A stretch of 64,000 nt of DNA from Mycolicibacterium sp. 018/SC-01/001 (GTDB lineage: Bacteria; Actinomycetota; Actinomycetes; Mycobacteriales; Mycobacteriaceae). The stretch lies in NCBI RefSeq assembly GCF_007096635.1, contig NZ_VKAA01000011.1, positions 62,001 through 126,000 of the forward strand. Direction: 5' to 3'. Both the position numbers and the translations under genes were made by a program. This document shows, piece by piece, positions 19,235-26,800 of the stretch; positions within the stretch are counted from its first letter, which is position 1; every line of letters starts with the position of its first letter. The notes beneath the pieces are model-generated. The model made no database searches. It was given only the letters and a program-made list of their open reading frames with translations, and had not been told where the DNA came from.

Positions 19235-19590
19235 GTGCGGGCCTCCTCGTTCGCAGGGGTGGTCGATCGGGTACGGGCAGTGGGATCGACGAAGACGGTG
19301 CCGCTCGCATCGTCGACGCGCACCGCGAAGGTGGGCTGACAGCGGTCTTGGTCGGCTTCGTAGCCGGTCTCCAGATCGAACTGCCACTGGTGCCCGGGGC
19401 AGATCACCTTGCCGTGCAGCAGCGTGCCTTTGAACAGCGAGCGGTCCTGGTGCACACACAGATCGGCGAAGGCGTAGACCTTCCCGGCTGCGTGGAACAG
19501 GGCGATCCCCACCCCGTCGACCTCGACACGCAGCTTGCGCCGCCGGACCAGGTCCTTGGTGGTCGCCACCGCTACCCACTGCGCGGACAT
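19231..19590 (-). CDS. Rieske [2Fe-2S] ferredoxin (first of two)
   Basis: A 119-residue Rieske ferredoxin, MSAQWVAVATTKDLV onward. Ligands are C45-x-H47 (LCVHQDRSL) and C64-x2-H67 (CPGHQWQFD), then ETGYEADQDRCQPTFAVRV. I chose the ATG at 19590 over the ATG at 19596 because AGAAGG lies 8 bases before the former but only 2 before the latter. It lies between the diiron-protein gene and its probable reductase, 67 bases after the former and overlapping the latter by 4. Confidence 0.9.
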   Translation of the reverse strand: MSAQWVAVATTKDLVRRRKLRVEVDGVGIALFHAAGKVYAFADLCVHQDRSLFKGTLLHGKVICPGHQWQFDLETGYEADQDRCQPTFAVRVDDASGTVFVDPTARTRSTTPANEEART

Positions 19591-19657
19591 TCGCATTCCC
19601 TTCTCGCGGTGTCGGTGTGGTTCGTCAGCCGACCAACCACACCGACACCGGCTGGCG

Positions 19658-20377
19658 TCAGACTGCAGCGGCCTGCAGGTCGGGGGCGACGTAGGTGTCG
19701 TAGAGACCCTTGGTGTAGGAGAAGCGCATCTCGGCGCCCCACCGCACCATCTGCAGACAGCGCTGCTGCAGCTGCGGGGTGTCGGCATGGTCGAGCACGA
19801 TCTGGTAGCCGCGCTCTCCGTGCACCACGTCCGACGTGATGTGCAGATCGAAGAACTCGATCTCGTCCTCGGTGAACTTGTAGACCTCGCGCAACGGCAC
19901 GATCTGCTTGGTGTAGATGCTGGGCACCTGCGATTCGAGGCCCACCACCAGTGCAGCGGTCGCCACGACGAAGTGTTCGCGCGCCGAGACGGCGTAGCAC
20001 CAGGCCTGGAGACCACGGGTGATCGCATTGATGTTGTCGGGGTTCTCGATTCGCTCGCGGGTGGTTCCGCATGCCTCACCGAACTTGATCAACAGATCGG
20101 TGTGCCGGATGTCTGCCAACTCCTCTTCGTACATGTTCTGCAGCGTGAAGTCCTTCGCGCCGGTGAACTCGTCGGGGGTGTTGGCGTAGATGTTGGCGAG
20201 GTAGTCGGCAAACGGCCCGACATAGTGGTAGTGGTTCTCGGCCCACCGCGCGAAGTGGTCGCGGGTCAGCGTGCCCTCGGCCCACGCTCTGGAGAACGAG
20301 GCATTCTTGGCTTCCCTGCCCTTGATGGCGTTCTCGAGTTCGGCGCGAAATTCCTCGCGCCCCAGCAACTGAGTCAT
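19658..20377 (-). CDS. TenA/PqqC-like heme-oxygenase-fold protein, probable diiron oxidase
   Basis: A 239-residue all-helical protein of the TenA/PqqC superfamily. Candidate metal ligands are E47 and H51 (AENHYHY), an acidic cluster E84-E86 with D89 and H92 (EEELADIRH), and H179, D183 and H186 (FFDLHITSDVVHGER). This spacing resembles heme-oxygenase-like diiron oxidases more than the cofactor-free PqqC or thiaminase TenA. Known family members N-oxygenate or fragment amines and fatty acids. Being followed directly by a Rieske ferredoxin and a ferredoxin reductase supports an oxygenase role. AAGGA lies 6 bases before the ATG. Substrate is unknown and metal use is inferred. Confidence 0.75.
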   Translation of the reverse strand: MTQLLGREEFRAELENAIKGREAKNASFSRAWAEGTLTRDHFARWAENHYHYVGPFADYLANIYANTPDEFTGAKDFTLQNMYEEELADIRHTDLLIKFGEACGTTRERIENPDNINAITRGLQAWCYAVSAREHFVVATAALVVGLESQVPSIYTKQIVPLREVYKFTEDEIEFFDLHITSDVVHGERGYQIVLDHADTPQLQQRCLQMVRWGAEMRFSYTKGLYDTYVAPDLQAAAV

Positions 20378-20508
20378 GTGAGATCCTTTCTGAGACCAAA
20401 GAGTCTGTGCAGCAATGAGATTAGGTTGACTGGATGCCGGGCACGACGGTCATTGTCACCAGGATCGGCGGCTGTCGGCGGGCATCGTGCACAGTGCCGG
20501 GGCTGCGA

Positions 20509-20958
20509 TCAGTGAACCGACGCGCTGGTGAGCGCCTCGAACTCGGCGAGGATGGCGGCGCCCACCGCCTTGTCCTGCTCGCCGTTGCCCCCACTGATCC
20601 CGACGCCGCCCACGATCTGACCGTCGAAGACCAGCGGGAATCCGCCGACGAACACGGCGAACTTGCCCGGCAGCATGTGACTGATGCCGAAGGCCTCGTT
20701 GCCGGGGAGAGCGGGGCCGTTCGGCGGCTCGTTGAACAGGTGTGTGGCGCGCTCGTGCCCCGCCGCGGTGAAGGCCTTGGCGATGGAGATGTCCACACCG
20801 GTCAGACGTGCACCCGGTAGACGGTGCAGTGCAAGAACATTGCCGCCGTCGTCACAGATGCACAGGGTCTGTTTGACCCCGATCTCCTCTGCTTTGGCAC
20901 GCCCGGCCGCCAGCAGCGGCAGAGCATCGTCGAGGGTGATCCGGTGGATCTGGTGCAT
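20509..20958 (-). CDS. GlcG/HbpS family heme-binding-like protein (DUF336)
   Basis: A 149-residue GlcG/HbpS-domain protein (ITLDDALPLLAAGRAKAEEIG; DDGGNVLALHRLPGARLTG; FPLVFDGQIVGGVGISGG). I chose the ATG at 20958 (MHQIHRITLDD) because AGAGGAG is 5 bases upstream. Family members bind heme or act as accessory proteins in catabolic operons such as glycolate or diol use. It lacks a signal peptide, unlike secreted HbpS. It is the first gene of the minus-strand operon, divergent from pucR, with 131 bases between it and the diiron gene. Confidence 0.82.
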   Translation of the reverse strand: MHQIHRITLDDALPLLAAGRAKAEEIGVKQTLCICDDGGNVLALHRLPGARLTGVDISIAKAFTAAGHERATHLFNEPPNGPALPGNEAFGISHMLPGKFAVFVGGFPLVFDGQIVGGVGISGGNGEQDKAVGAAILAEFEALTSASVH

Positions 20959-21032
20959 GAGGGCTCCTCTGGGACAGAAGACGTCGCGAAGCTGACGAGC
21001 CATGTCTACCGGCCGCGCTCACCGGGCGGGAT

Positions 21033-21093
21033 GGTCAACGTGACCGCTAAATTGGGCTGGGAACGGTCAACATGCACATGGTGCCGGTGCATG
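21033..21093. promoter_or_regulatory. Operator-rich divergent region between the HbpS-like gene and pucR
   Basis: The 199-base divergent gap holds a perfect inverted repeat GGTCA-ACG-TGACC (21033-21045). It also holds a second one with 7-base arms, CATGCAC-N9-GTGCATG (21071-21093). GGTCAAC recurs at 21033 and 21065. These are plausible binding sites for the adjacent PucR regulator on either promoter; assignment is inference. Confidence 0.5.
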
Positions 21094-21157
21094 CCGCTCC
21101 GGTATTCCGAGGAGACGACCCGATCTCGTGGGCAGGACAGAAACCGATGAGCCACCG

Positions 21158-22822
21158 ATGAGCCACCCCGACCGTATGACCGTGCGCGGACTTCTCGACG
21201 AAGCGCCGATGGCCGACGCGCGGGTGGTGTCTGGTGAGGATTTCCTCGACCGGGAATTGACCTGGGTGCTCCCGCTGAGCGAGGTGATGTCGGGACCCGA
21301 GCCGCTGGACGCGGTCGCGGTCTACACCAGGCCGGAGGCACTGGTCGGCAACACCTCGACACTCACGGCGGTCGCCGCACGCGGAGCCACCACGTTGCTC
21401 GTCGACGGGACGGTTCCGGCAGATCTCCTGCGGACCGGGCTGCCGGCCCGGTTGGTGGTGATCGAACTGGACATGCCGATCGGGTTCGCCGCGCTCAATC
21501 GTCTCCTGGCCGAACGGGCGCTCAGCCAGGAAGTGCACGTGATGCGGTATTCGACGCACGTGCACGGCTCTTTGGCGGGCCTCTTCCACCGGGGCGCCGG
21601 CCTGCAGACCCTGATGCGCGAAGTCGCCACGCTCGCCCGTAGTGCTGCGATGGCGCTGGATGCCCGCGGGGTGGTGGTCGCCTCACACGGGCTCTCCGCG
21701 GACCATCTGCCGCCGCTGGCCGACTCGGTCAGCACCCTGCTGGCGACCGACCTCACTGCGGCGGCACGACACCGCGGCGGGGCACACGACACGCGCGTCG
21801 CCCAGATCCGTGGGCCGGAGGAGTCGGTGTGGACCTGCGTGGCCAGCGCCATCCGGCTGGGCAAGTCCTTCGAGGGCTGGGTCGTCGTGCTGATTCCCGG
21901 CGGCGACCCCGGTGGTCACGACGTCGCGCGCCACCAGGTCCTCACCGAGCAGGCGACGGCGATCGTCGGCTCCGAGATGCTGCGTCAGCGCAGCGTCGAC
22001 GAGGCCGAGGAACGGGCCCGCGGCGATTTCGTGCAGGCTCTCGTGCACGGCAGCTTCGCCAGCGAGTTCGACATGCGGGCCCGCGCCGAGCATCACGACA
22101 TCGAGCTCGATGCTCATTTCGCGGTGTTCGTCGCTCCCGGCATGCTGCCGTCCGCAGTCGACAATTCGGGGGCAACGCTCGTGCGCCTGGCCCGGTATGC
22201 CGCCGGCGTCGCGCCCCACCCGGCGACCCACTCCTACCTCACGGTGATCGGCGACGTCCTCGTCGTCGTGCGAACCCTGCGGGGCGAGCGCGATGCCGAG
22301 CGCTTCGCCGAAATGGCGCACCACGCGACTGCGATGTCCGACGAGCTGGAGCGCCGCCGCGGAAAGCGTGCTCCGGTCGCCTACGGGCGACCCGCTGCCG
22401 GTGCCGGCGAGGTCCGCGAGGCTTACCGGGAGGCGCGAGTGGCGCTCGGCATCGCCCGACGACTGCAGCGCGTCGGCCCGACCTCCTATCAGGAACTGCG
22501 CAGCTTCACGGTGCTCGCCGGCGTCGCCGACACCGACGCCGGGCGCGCGTTGGTCCGGGAGGTGGTGGCACCGCTGCGTCCGACGCCCGACCTGCTCGAC
22601 ACGCTGACGGCGTATCTGGCCGAAGGCGGCAACATCAACGCCACCGCACGTGACCTCAACGTGCACCGCAACACGATGCTGGCCAAGCTGGACCGGATCT
22701 CCCGGTTGCTGGGCATGGACATCCGGGTGCCGGACAATCAGTTCACGGCGTGGCTGGCCGTGCGGCTCGACCTGCTCGACGAGGTGAACGCGGCCGTCGA
22801 CCGCGAGACCAGCTTCCGCTGA
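21158..22822 (+). CDS. PucR family transcriptional regulator
   Basis: This 554-residue regulator (from ATG 21158; in-frame alternatives are GTG 21128 and ATG 21176, none with a clear ribosome-binding site) has the PucR layout. The N-terminal purine-catabolism-regulator domain (MTVRGLLDEAPMADARVVSGEDFLDRELTW) comes first, then a GGDEF-like middle domain around ARAEHHDIELDAHFAVFVAPG and YREARVALGIARRLQR. The C-terminal helix-turn-helix is LAEGGNINATARDLNVHRNTMLAKLDRISRLLG. PucR proteins usually activate adjacent catabolic genes in response to a nitrogenous metabolite. It is divergent from the Rieske/diiron/ALDH operon and probably controls it. Confidence 0.88.
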   Translation: MSHPDRMTVRGLLDEAPMADARVVSGEDFLDRELTWVLPLSEVMSGPEPLDAVAVYTRPEALVGNTSTLTAVAARGATTLLVDGTVPADLLRTGLPARLVVIELDMPIGFAALNRLLAERALSQEVHVMRYSTHVHGSLAGLFHRGAGLQTLMREVATLARSAAMALDARGVVVASHGLSADHLPPLADSVSTLLATDLTAAARHRGGAHDTRVAQIRGPEESVWTCVASAIRLGKSFEGWVVVLIPGGDPGGHDVARHQVLTEQATAIVGSEMLRQRSVDEAEERARGDFVQALVHGSFASEFDMRARAEHHDIELDAHFAVFVAPGMLPSAVDNSGATLVRLARYAAGVAPHPATHSYLTVIGDVLVVVRTLRGERDAERFAEMAHHATAMSDELERRRGKRAPVAYGRPAAGAGEVREAYREARVALGIARRLQRVGPTSYQELRSFTVLAGVADTDAGRALVREVVAPLRPTPDLLDTLTAYLAEGGNINATARDLNVHRNTMLAKLDRISRLLGMDIRVPDNQFTAWLAVRLDLLDEVNAAVDRETSFR

Positions 22823-24187
22823 TCAGACAGGATCGGGACCGACGAACGATCCCGCCAGCCCGAGGGCGGCGACGCCGGCGGTAACCGCGAACACCAGCGG
22901 CTCGCCGGCGAATTCGAGCGCCACCGCCACCCACGACGCACCGATCGCCGCGCCGCCGAATCGGACCAGGTTGAACAGTCCCAGGCCGGTGCCCGATTCA
23001 CCCGCCGGTGAACGTGTCGCCCCGGTGGCCGCCGGCGTCTGGACCAGTGCGATGCCCACGCCGCAGCAGAGCAACACCCCGACCATCGGGCCGATCGCGG
23101 GCTCCGGACGCCAGAGGGCCGCGATCAGGGCCGCCTGCGCCGCCGCCAGCACGGCCAACCCGCTGCGCAGCACCCTCCGGGGTCCCAGCCGGTCGAGCCA
23201 CCGCCCGACGAACGGGGCCAGCAGCGCCATCGTCGCGGGCAACGCGAACAGCACGAATCCGGCAATCGACACCGATGCTGATCGGCCGACCAGGTACAGC
23301 GGCACCGCGAGCAGCGTGGCACCCAGGCAGAACATCTGCGCGAATGCGGCGAGACAGCTGCGGGCGAACCGCGACTCGATCACCAGCCGGACATCGACGA
23401 ACGGGTGTGGCGCCCGGAGGCAGTGCCAGACGAACCCGGCGAGCACCAGCGCGGCAGCAGCAAGACACACCAGCGCCGCCCAGCCGGGGAGATCGGGCTG
23501 CGGCACGATCGCCACGCCGCCCATCAGCAGCGCCGAGCCGACCGTCAGCGAGACCGCCCCGGTCAGGTCGAACGGGATCGCGGCGCCCGGATAGCGCGGT
23601 ACGTGCCGCAGCGTCCCGATCAGCCCGGCCACGGCGACGGGCACCAACGGGACAAACACCCACCGCCATCCGAACGATCCCGCGAGCACTCCCCCGACGG
23701 TGGGCCCGACGGCCTGTCCGAGTCCGTTCACCGAGGCCCACGCACCCAGCGCCCGGCCCCGTCGGTCGCCGCTGAACATCCAGGTGATCAGACCCATCAC
23801 CGGCGGTGAGAGCGCCGCCACCGCAACACCACCGACCGAACGCCACGCCACCAGTACCGGCAGTGTCGGCGCGGTGGCTGCGCCGACGGCACACACCGCG
23901 GTGGCGATCAACGACACGCAGTACACCCGGCGGCGGCCGAAGCGGTCCCCGAGCCAGCCGGCCAACGGAAGTGCAGCAGCAAAACACACCAGGAAGCCGA
24001 CCGCGACAAAAACCCCGTTGCCCAATGGCGCGTCGAAATCGCTGAGAATGGCGCCGAGCGGGACGTTGACGATGTTATTGCTGACCGTTCCCACCAGCGT
24101 CCCGGCCAGCAGCGCCGCCAGTCCCAGCGGAGTGCCGTCGTCGTCCTTGCCGGCGGATTGCGCTGCGGCCGAATCGAGCTCGGTCAT
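22823..24187 (-). CDS. MFS transporter, DHA2-like
   Basis: A 454-residue polytopic membrane protein of the major facilitator superfamily, read from MTELDSAAAQ at 24187. TM1 carries the NNIVNVPLGAI block, and motif A is GWLGDRFGRRRVYCVSL after TM2. TM5 carries PTVGGVLAGSFGWRWVF (motif C-like), typical of drug:H+ antiporters of the DHA2 type, although the length is short for 14 helices. It converges end to end with pucR (stops abut) and is divergent from the next transporter. It may export or import a compound of the adjacent catabolic pathway; direction and substrate are unknown. Confidence 0.82.
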   Translation of the reverse strand: MTELDSAAAQSAGKDDDGTPLGLAALLAGTLVGTVSNNIVNVPLGAILSDFDAPLGNGVFVAVGFLVCFAAALPLAGWLGDRFGRRRVYCVSLIATAVCAVGAATAPTLPVLVAWRSVGGVAVAALSPPVMGLITWMFSGDRRGRALGAWASVNGLGQAVGPTVGGVLAGSFGWRWVFVPLVPVAVAGLIGTLRHVPRYPGAAIPFDLTGAVSLTVGSALLMGGVAIVPQPDLPGWAALVCLAAAALVLAGFVWHCLRAPHPFVDVRLVIESRFARSCLAAFAQMFCLGATLLAVPLYLVGRSASVSIAGFVLFALPATMALLAPFVGRWLDRLGPRRVLRSGLAVLAAAQAALIAALWRPEPAIGPMVGVLLCCGVGIALVQTPAATGATRSPAGESGTGLGLFNLVRFGGAAIGASWVAVALEFAGEPLVFAVTAGVAALGLAGSFVGPDPV

Positions 24188-24454
24188 CGGGTACCACTGT
24201 CGCATCCAGATGACGTTCGTGGCGCGGTCCCCTGGGCGCAACGTGCACACGAAGAAGACGCCCGGGATGTGCAGAAAGTCGATTGTTACCCCGCCGAAAC
24301 GCCCAGACACACAACGGACAAGAGACGAGCATATTGCACAGGGGGGAGCCATCGCGGCTGTGCACAGTTGTCGTTGACCCTGTCCATCTCCACGCCGACC
24401 ATTCCTGCAACGCACTGCGCAGCCCACGAGCAGTCGCAACCGAAGGGCTTGTCC

Positions 24455-26026
24455 ATGGAAACAGTCACCGACAACCACATCGACATCGCCATCGGGCCTG
24501 CCCACTGGATCTATCTGGCCGGCGTCGTCGTCATCCTGATCACGATGGCGGCACGCAAGAACATCGTCGTACCTGCCGTGACCGGCACGTTCCTGACGGC
24601 ATGGGCGTTTTCCGGCAGCTTCATCACCGGGTTGTCCTCGATCTTCAACGCAAGCCTGGTGGCCGCCAAGGAACTGTTCAACATCTTCCTGATCATCGCG
24701 GTGGTCACCGCCATGCTCGGTGCGTTGCGGGAGATGGGCGCCGATCGACTGATGGTCACGCCCTTCCGCCGAGTCATGCGCGCGGGCACCAGCAGCTTCG
24801 TCGTGCTGGCCCTCGTCACCTACGTGATTTCCCTCTTCTTCTGGCCCACCCCCGCGGTACCCCTCGTCGGCGCGGTGCTGATCCCGGTCGCGATCCGCGC
24901 GGGGTTGTCCCCGCTGTCGGTGGGGATGGTGATCGCGATCGCCGGCCAGGGGATGGCGCTGTCCAGTGACTACATCATCAAGGTGGCGCCGGGGATCTCG
25001 GCCAAGGCCGCCGGTGTCGACGCCGACGCGGTCGCCGACAAAGCCCTGGTGATGTCCCTGATCGTGGGCGCCACGGCCTTGGCTCTGACATTCCTGATGC
25101 AGCGCCGTACCTGGCGTAGGCCGTCACCCGAGTTGCTCGTCGAGTGGGAGAACCAGGCCGAACGCAAACCGCGCAGTCAGGGCGAGCCCGACCCGCACGG
25201 CGAACACGAGGGCGGCACGGCCCCGCATCTGCCGCCCACGGCACCGGCCGGCGACGGCGGCGCGATGGCCACCATCGCACTGGCCGATCCGGTCACCGAA
25301 GCCGAGGAGCCGCGGAAAACACTGTCAACGAAGGTGTTCGCGATCCTGGTGCCACTGATCTACCTCGCCTTCATCGTCTACCTGCTGCTCGGCAAGTTCA
25401 CGACGGTCGTGCCGCCGCTCAAGGGTGGAGACGCTGCCGCGATCGTCGGCGGACTCGCTGCGCTGATCCTGTTCGCCGCGTCGGCCACCAACGACAAGCG
25501 CAACTTCCTCGAAACCTCGTCCCAGCACGTCGTCGACGGCCTGGTGTTCGCGTTCAAGGCAATGGGCATCGTGCTGCCGATCGCGGGGTTCTTCTTCATC
25601 GGCAACGGCGACTTTTCGGCCCCGATCCTCGGGATGGGCGACGGCCAGACGGGCCCCGCGATCCTGTTCGATCTGATCAGCGCCGGCCAGTCCCACCTGT
25701 CACCGAATCCGGTCGTGACATCGTTCGGCATCCTCGTGGTGGGATTGATCGCAGGCCTGGAGGGCTCAGGCTTCTCGGGACTGCCGCTGACGGGATCGCT
25801 GGCAGGCGCGCTGGGGCCGGCTGTGCACATGGACCCGTCGACGCTGGCGGCGATCGGGCAGATGGGCAACATCTGGTCCGGCGGCGGAACTCTGGTGGCA
25901 TGGTCGTCGTTGATCGCCGTAGCGGGCTTCGCCCGGGTGCCGGTGCTGACGCTGGCGCGCAAGTGCTTCCTGCCGGTGATGGCGGGGCTCATCCTCAGCA
26001 CAGTGATCGCGATCCTGGTCTTCTGA
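24455..26026 (+). CDS. Polytopic membrane transporter of the ion-transporter type, substrate unknown
   Basis: A 523-residue integral membrane protein with about 12 hydrophobic segments in two halves joined by a charged cytoplasmic loop near residues 220-285 (rich in E, P, G, H). The two halves show related re-entrant-like motifs: WPTPAVPLVGAVLIPVAIRAG with AGQGMALSSDYIIKVAPG, and GLEGSGFSGLPLTGSLAGALG with GQMGNIWSGGGTLVAWSS. This layout recalls the DcuC/GntP/CitMHS-type carboxylate carriers, but I do not recognise the exact family. The ATG at 24455 has AAGG upstream; the earlier open frame lies in the divergent intergenic region. The YoaK gene follows 3 bases later. Confidence 0.65.
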   Translation: METVTDNHIDIAIGPAHWIYLAGVVVILITMAARKNIVVPAVTGTFLTAWAFSGSFITGLSSIFNASLVAAKELFNIFLIIAVVTAMLGALREMGADRLMVTPFRRVMRAGTSSFVVLALVTYVISLFFWPTPAVPLVGAVLIPVAIRAGLSPLSVGMVIAIAGQGMALSSDYIIKVAPGISAKAAGVDADAVADKALVMSLIVGATALALTFLMQRRTWRRPSPELLVEWENQAERKPRSQGEPDPHGEHEGGTAPHLPPTAPAGDGGAMATIALADPVTEAEEPRKTLSTKVFAILVPLIYLAFIVYLLLGKFTTVVPPLKGGDAAAIVGGLAALILFAASATNDKRNFLETSSQHVVDGLVFAFKAMGIVLPIAGFFFIGNGDFSAPILGMGDGQTGPAILFDLISAGQSHLSPNPVVTSFGILVVGLIAGLEGSGFSGLPLTGSLAGALGPAVHMDPSTLAAIGQMGNIWSGGGTLVAWSSLIAVAGFARVPVLTLARKCFLPVMAGLILSTVIAILVF

Positions 26027-26029
26027 CCT

Positions 26030-26749
26030 GTGGCGCACGAATTCCGGAGTCCTCGAACAGCTTTGGCTGCAATGGTGGCACTGACCTTCGTCACCGGAGT
26101 GGTCGACGCCGTGGGCTACCTGGGTCTGGACCGGGTCTTCACCGGCAACATGACGGGGAACATCGTGATCCTCGGCATGGGCGTGACGGGCGCCGACGGC
26201 CTTCCGGTGCTGGGGCCGGCGATCGCACTGGCCGGCTTCACCGTCGCGGCGTGGATCGCCGGGCTCGCACTGCGGGCCACGAGCCCTGGATGGGAGTCAC
26301 GGGTCACGGTGCTGCTGAGCATCGGGGGGATCGTGCTGTCCGGACTCGCGATCGCGGCAGTCATCGACGAACGACCGGGCCCGACAGGTCAGGTCCTGAT
26401 GGCCACGGCAACAGCGGCCGTGATGGGACAGCAGGCGATGGTTGCGCGCGCGCTGGCGGTGCGCGATATGACCACCGTCGTCGTCACCTCCACGCTGACG
26501 AGCCTGGCCGGCGAGACCTGGACTCAGGGCGCCACGGGTGCGCTCTTCAACCGGCGACTCGCCGCGATCGCGGTGATCTTCCTGGGGGCACTCGCCGGTG
26601 CGGCGCTGTTGACCGTGCACCTCGCCGTTCCGTTGGCGGTAGCCGCTGCGGTGACCTTCCTGGTGGTCGCGGTCGGCCATCAGCACCTGCGCGAGCCACG
26701 CTCAGCGGGTGCACCGGAAGCCGATGTGCGGGGTCGCGCTGTCCTGTGA
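26030..26749 (+). CDS. YoaK/DUF1275 family membrane protein
   Basis: A 239-residue protein with about six membrane segments and the DUF1275 signature VDAVGYLGLDRVFTGNMTGNIVILGMG, then MGQQAMVARALAVRDMTTVVVTSTLTSLA. Family function is unknown; it is often linked to transporters. It starts with GTG 3 bases after the preceding transporter gene, so the two are almost certainly co-transcribed and may act together. Confidence 0.85.
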   Translation: MAHEFRSPRTALAAMVALTFVTGVVDAVGYLGLDRVFTGNMTGNIVILGMGVTGADGLPVLGPAIALAGFTVAAWIAGLALRATSPGWESRVTVLLSIGGIVLSGLAIAAVIDERPGPTGQVLMATATAAVMGQQAMVARALAVRDMTTVVVTSTLTSLAGETWTQGATGALFNRRLAAIAVIFLGALAGAALLTVHLAVPLAVAAAVTFLVVAVGHQHLREPRSAGAPEADVRGRAVL

Positions 26750-26756
26750 CTGCGCG

Positions 26757-26782
26757 CACCACGCGGTCTGCCGCTGGTGGTG
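26757..26782. terminator. Candidate hairpin terminator between YoaK gene and atsA
   Basis: In the 51-base convergent gap, CACCACGCGG (26757-26766) pairs with CCGC and GTGGTG (26771-26782) around a TCTG loop with a 2-base bulge. There is no U-tract, as is common for mycobacterial terminators. Position between converging genes supports the role. Confidence 0.45.
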
Positions 26783-26800
26783 ACAGCACCACAGATCATG

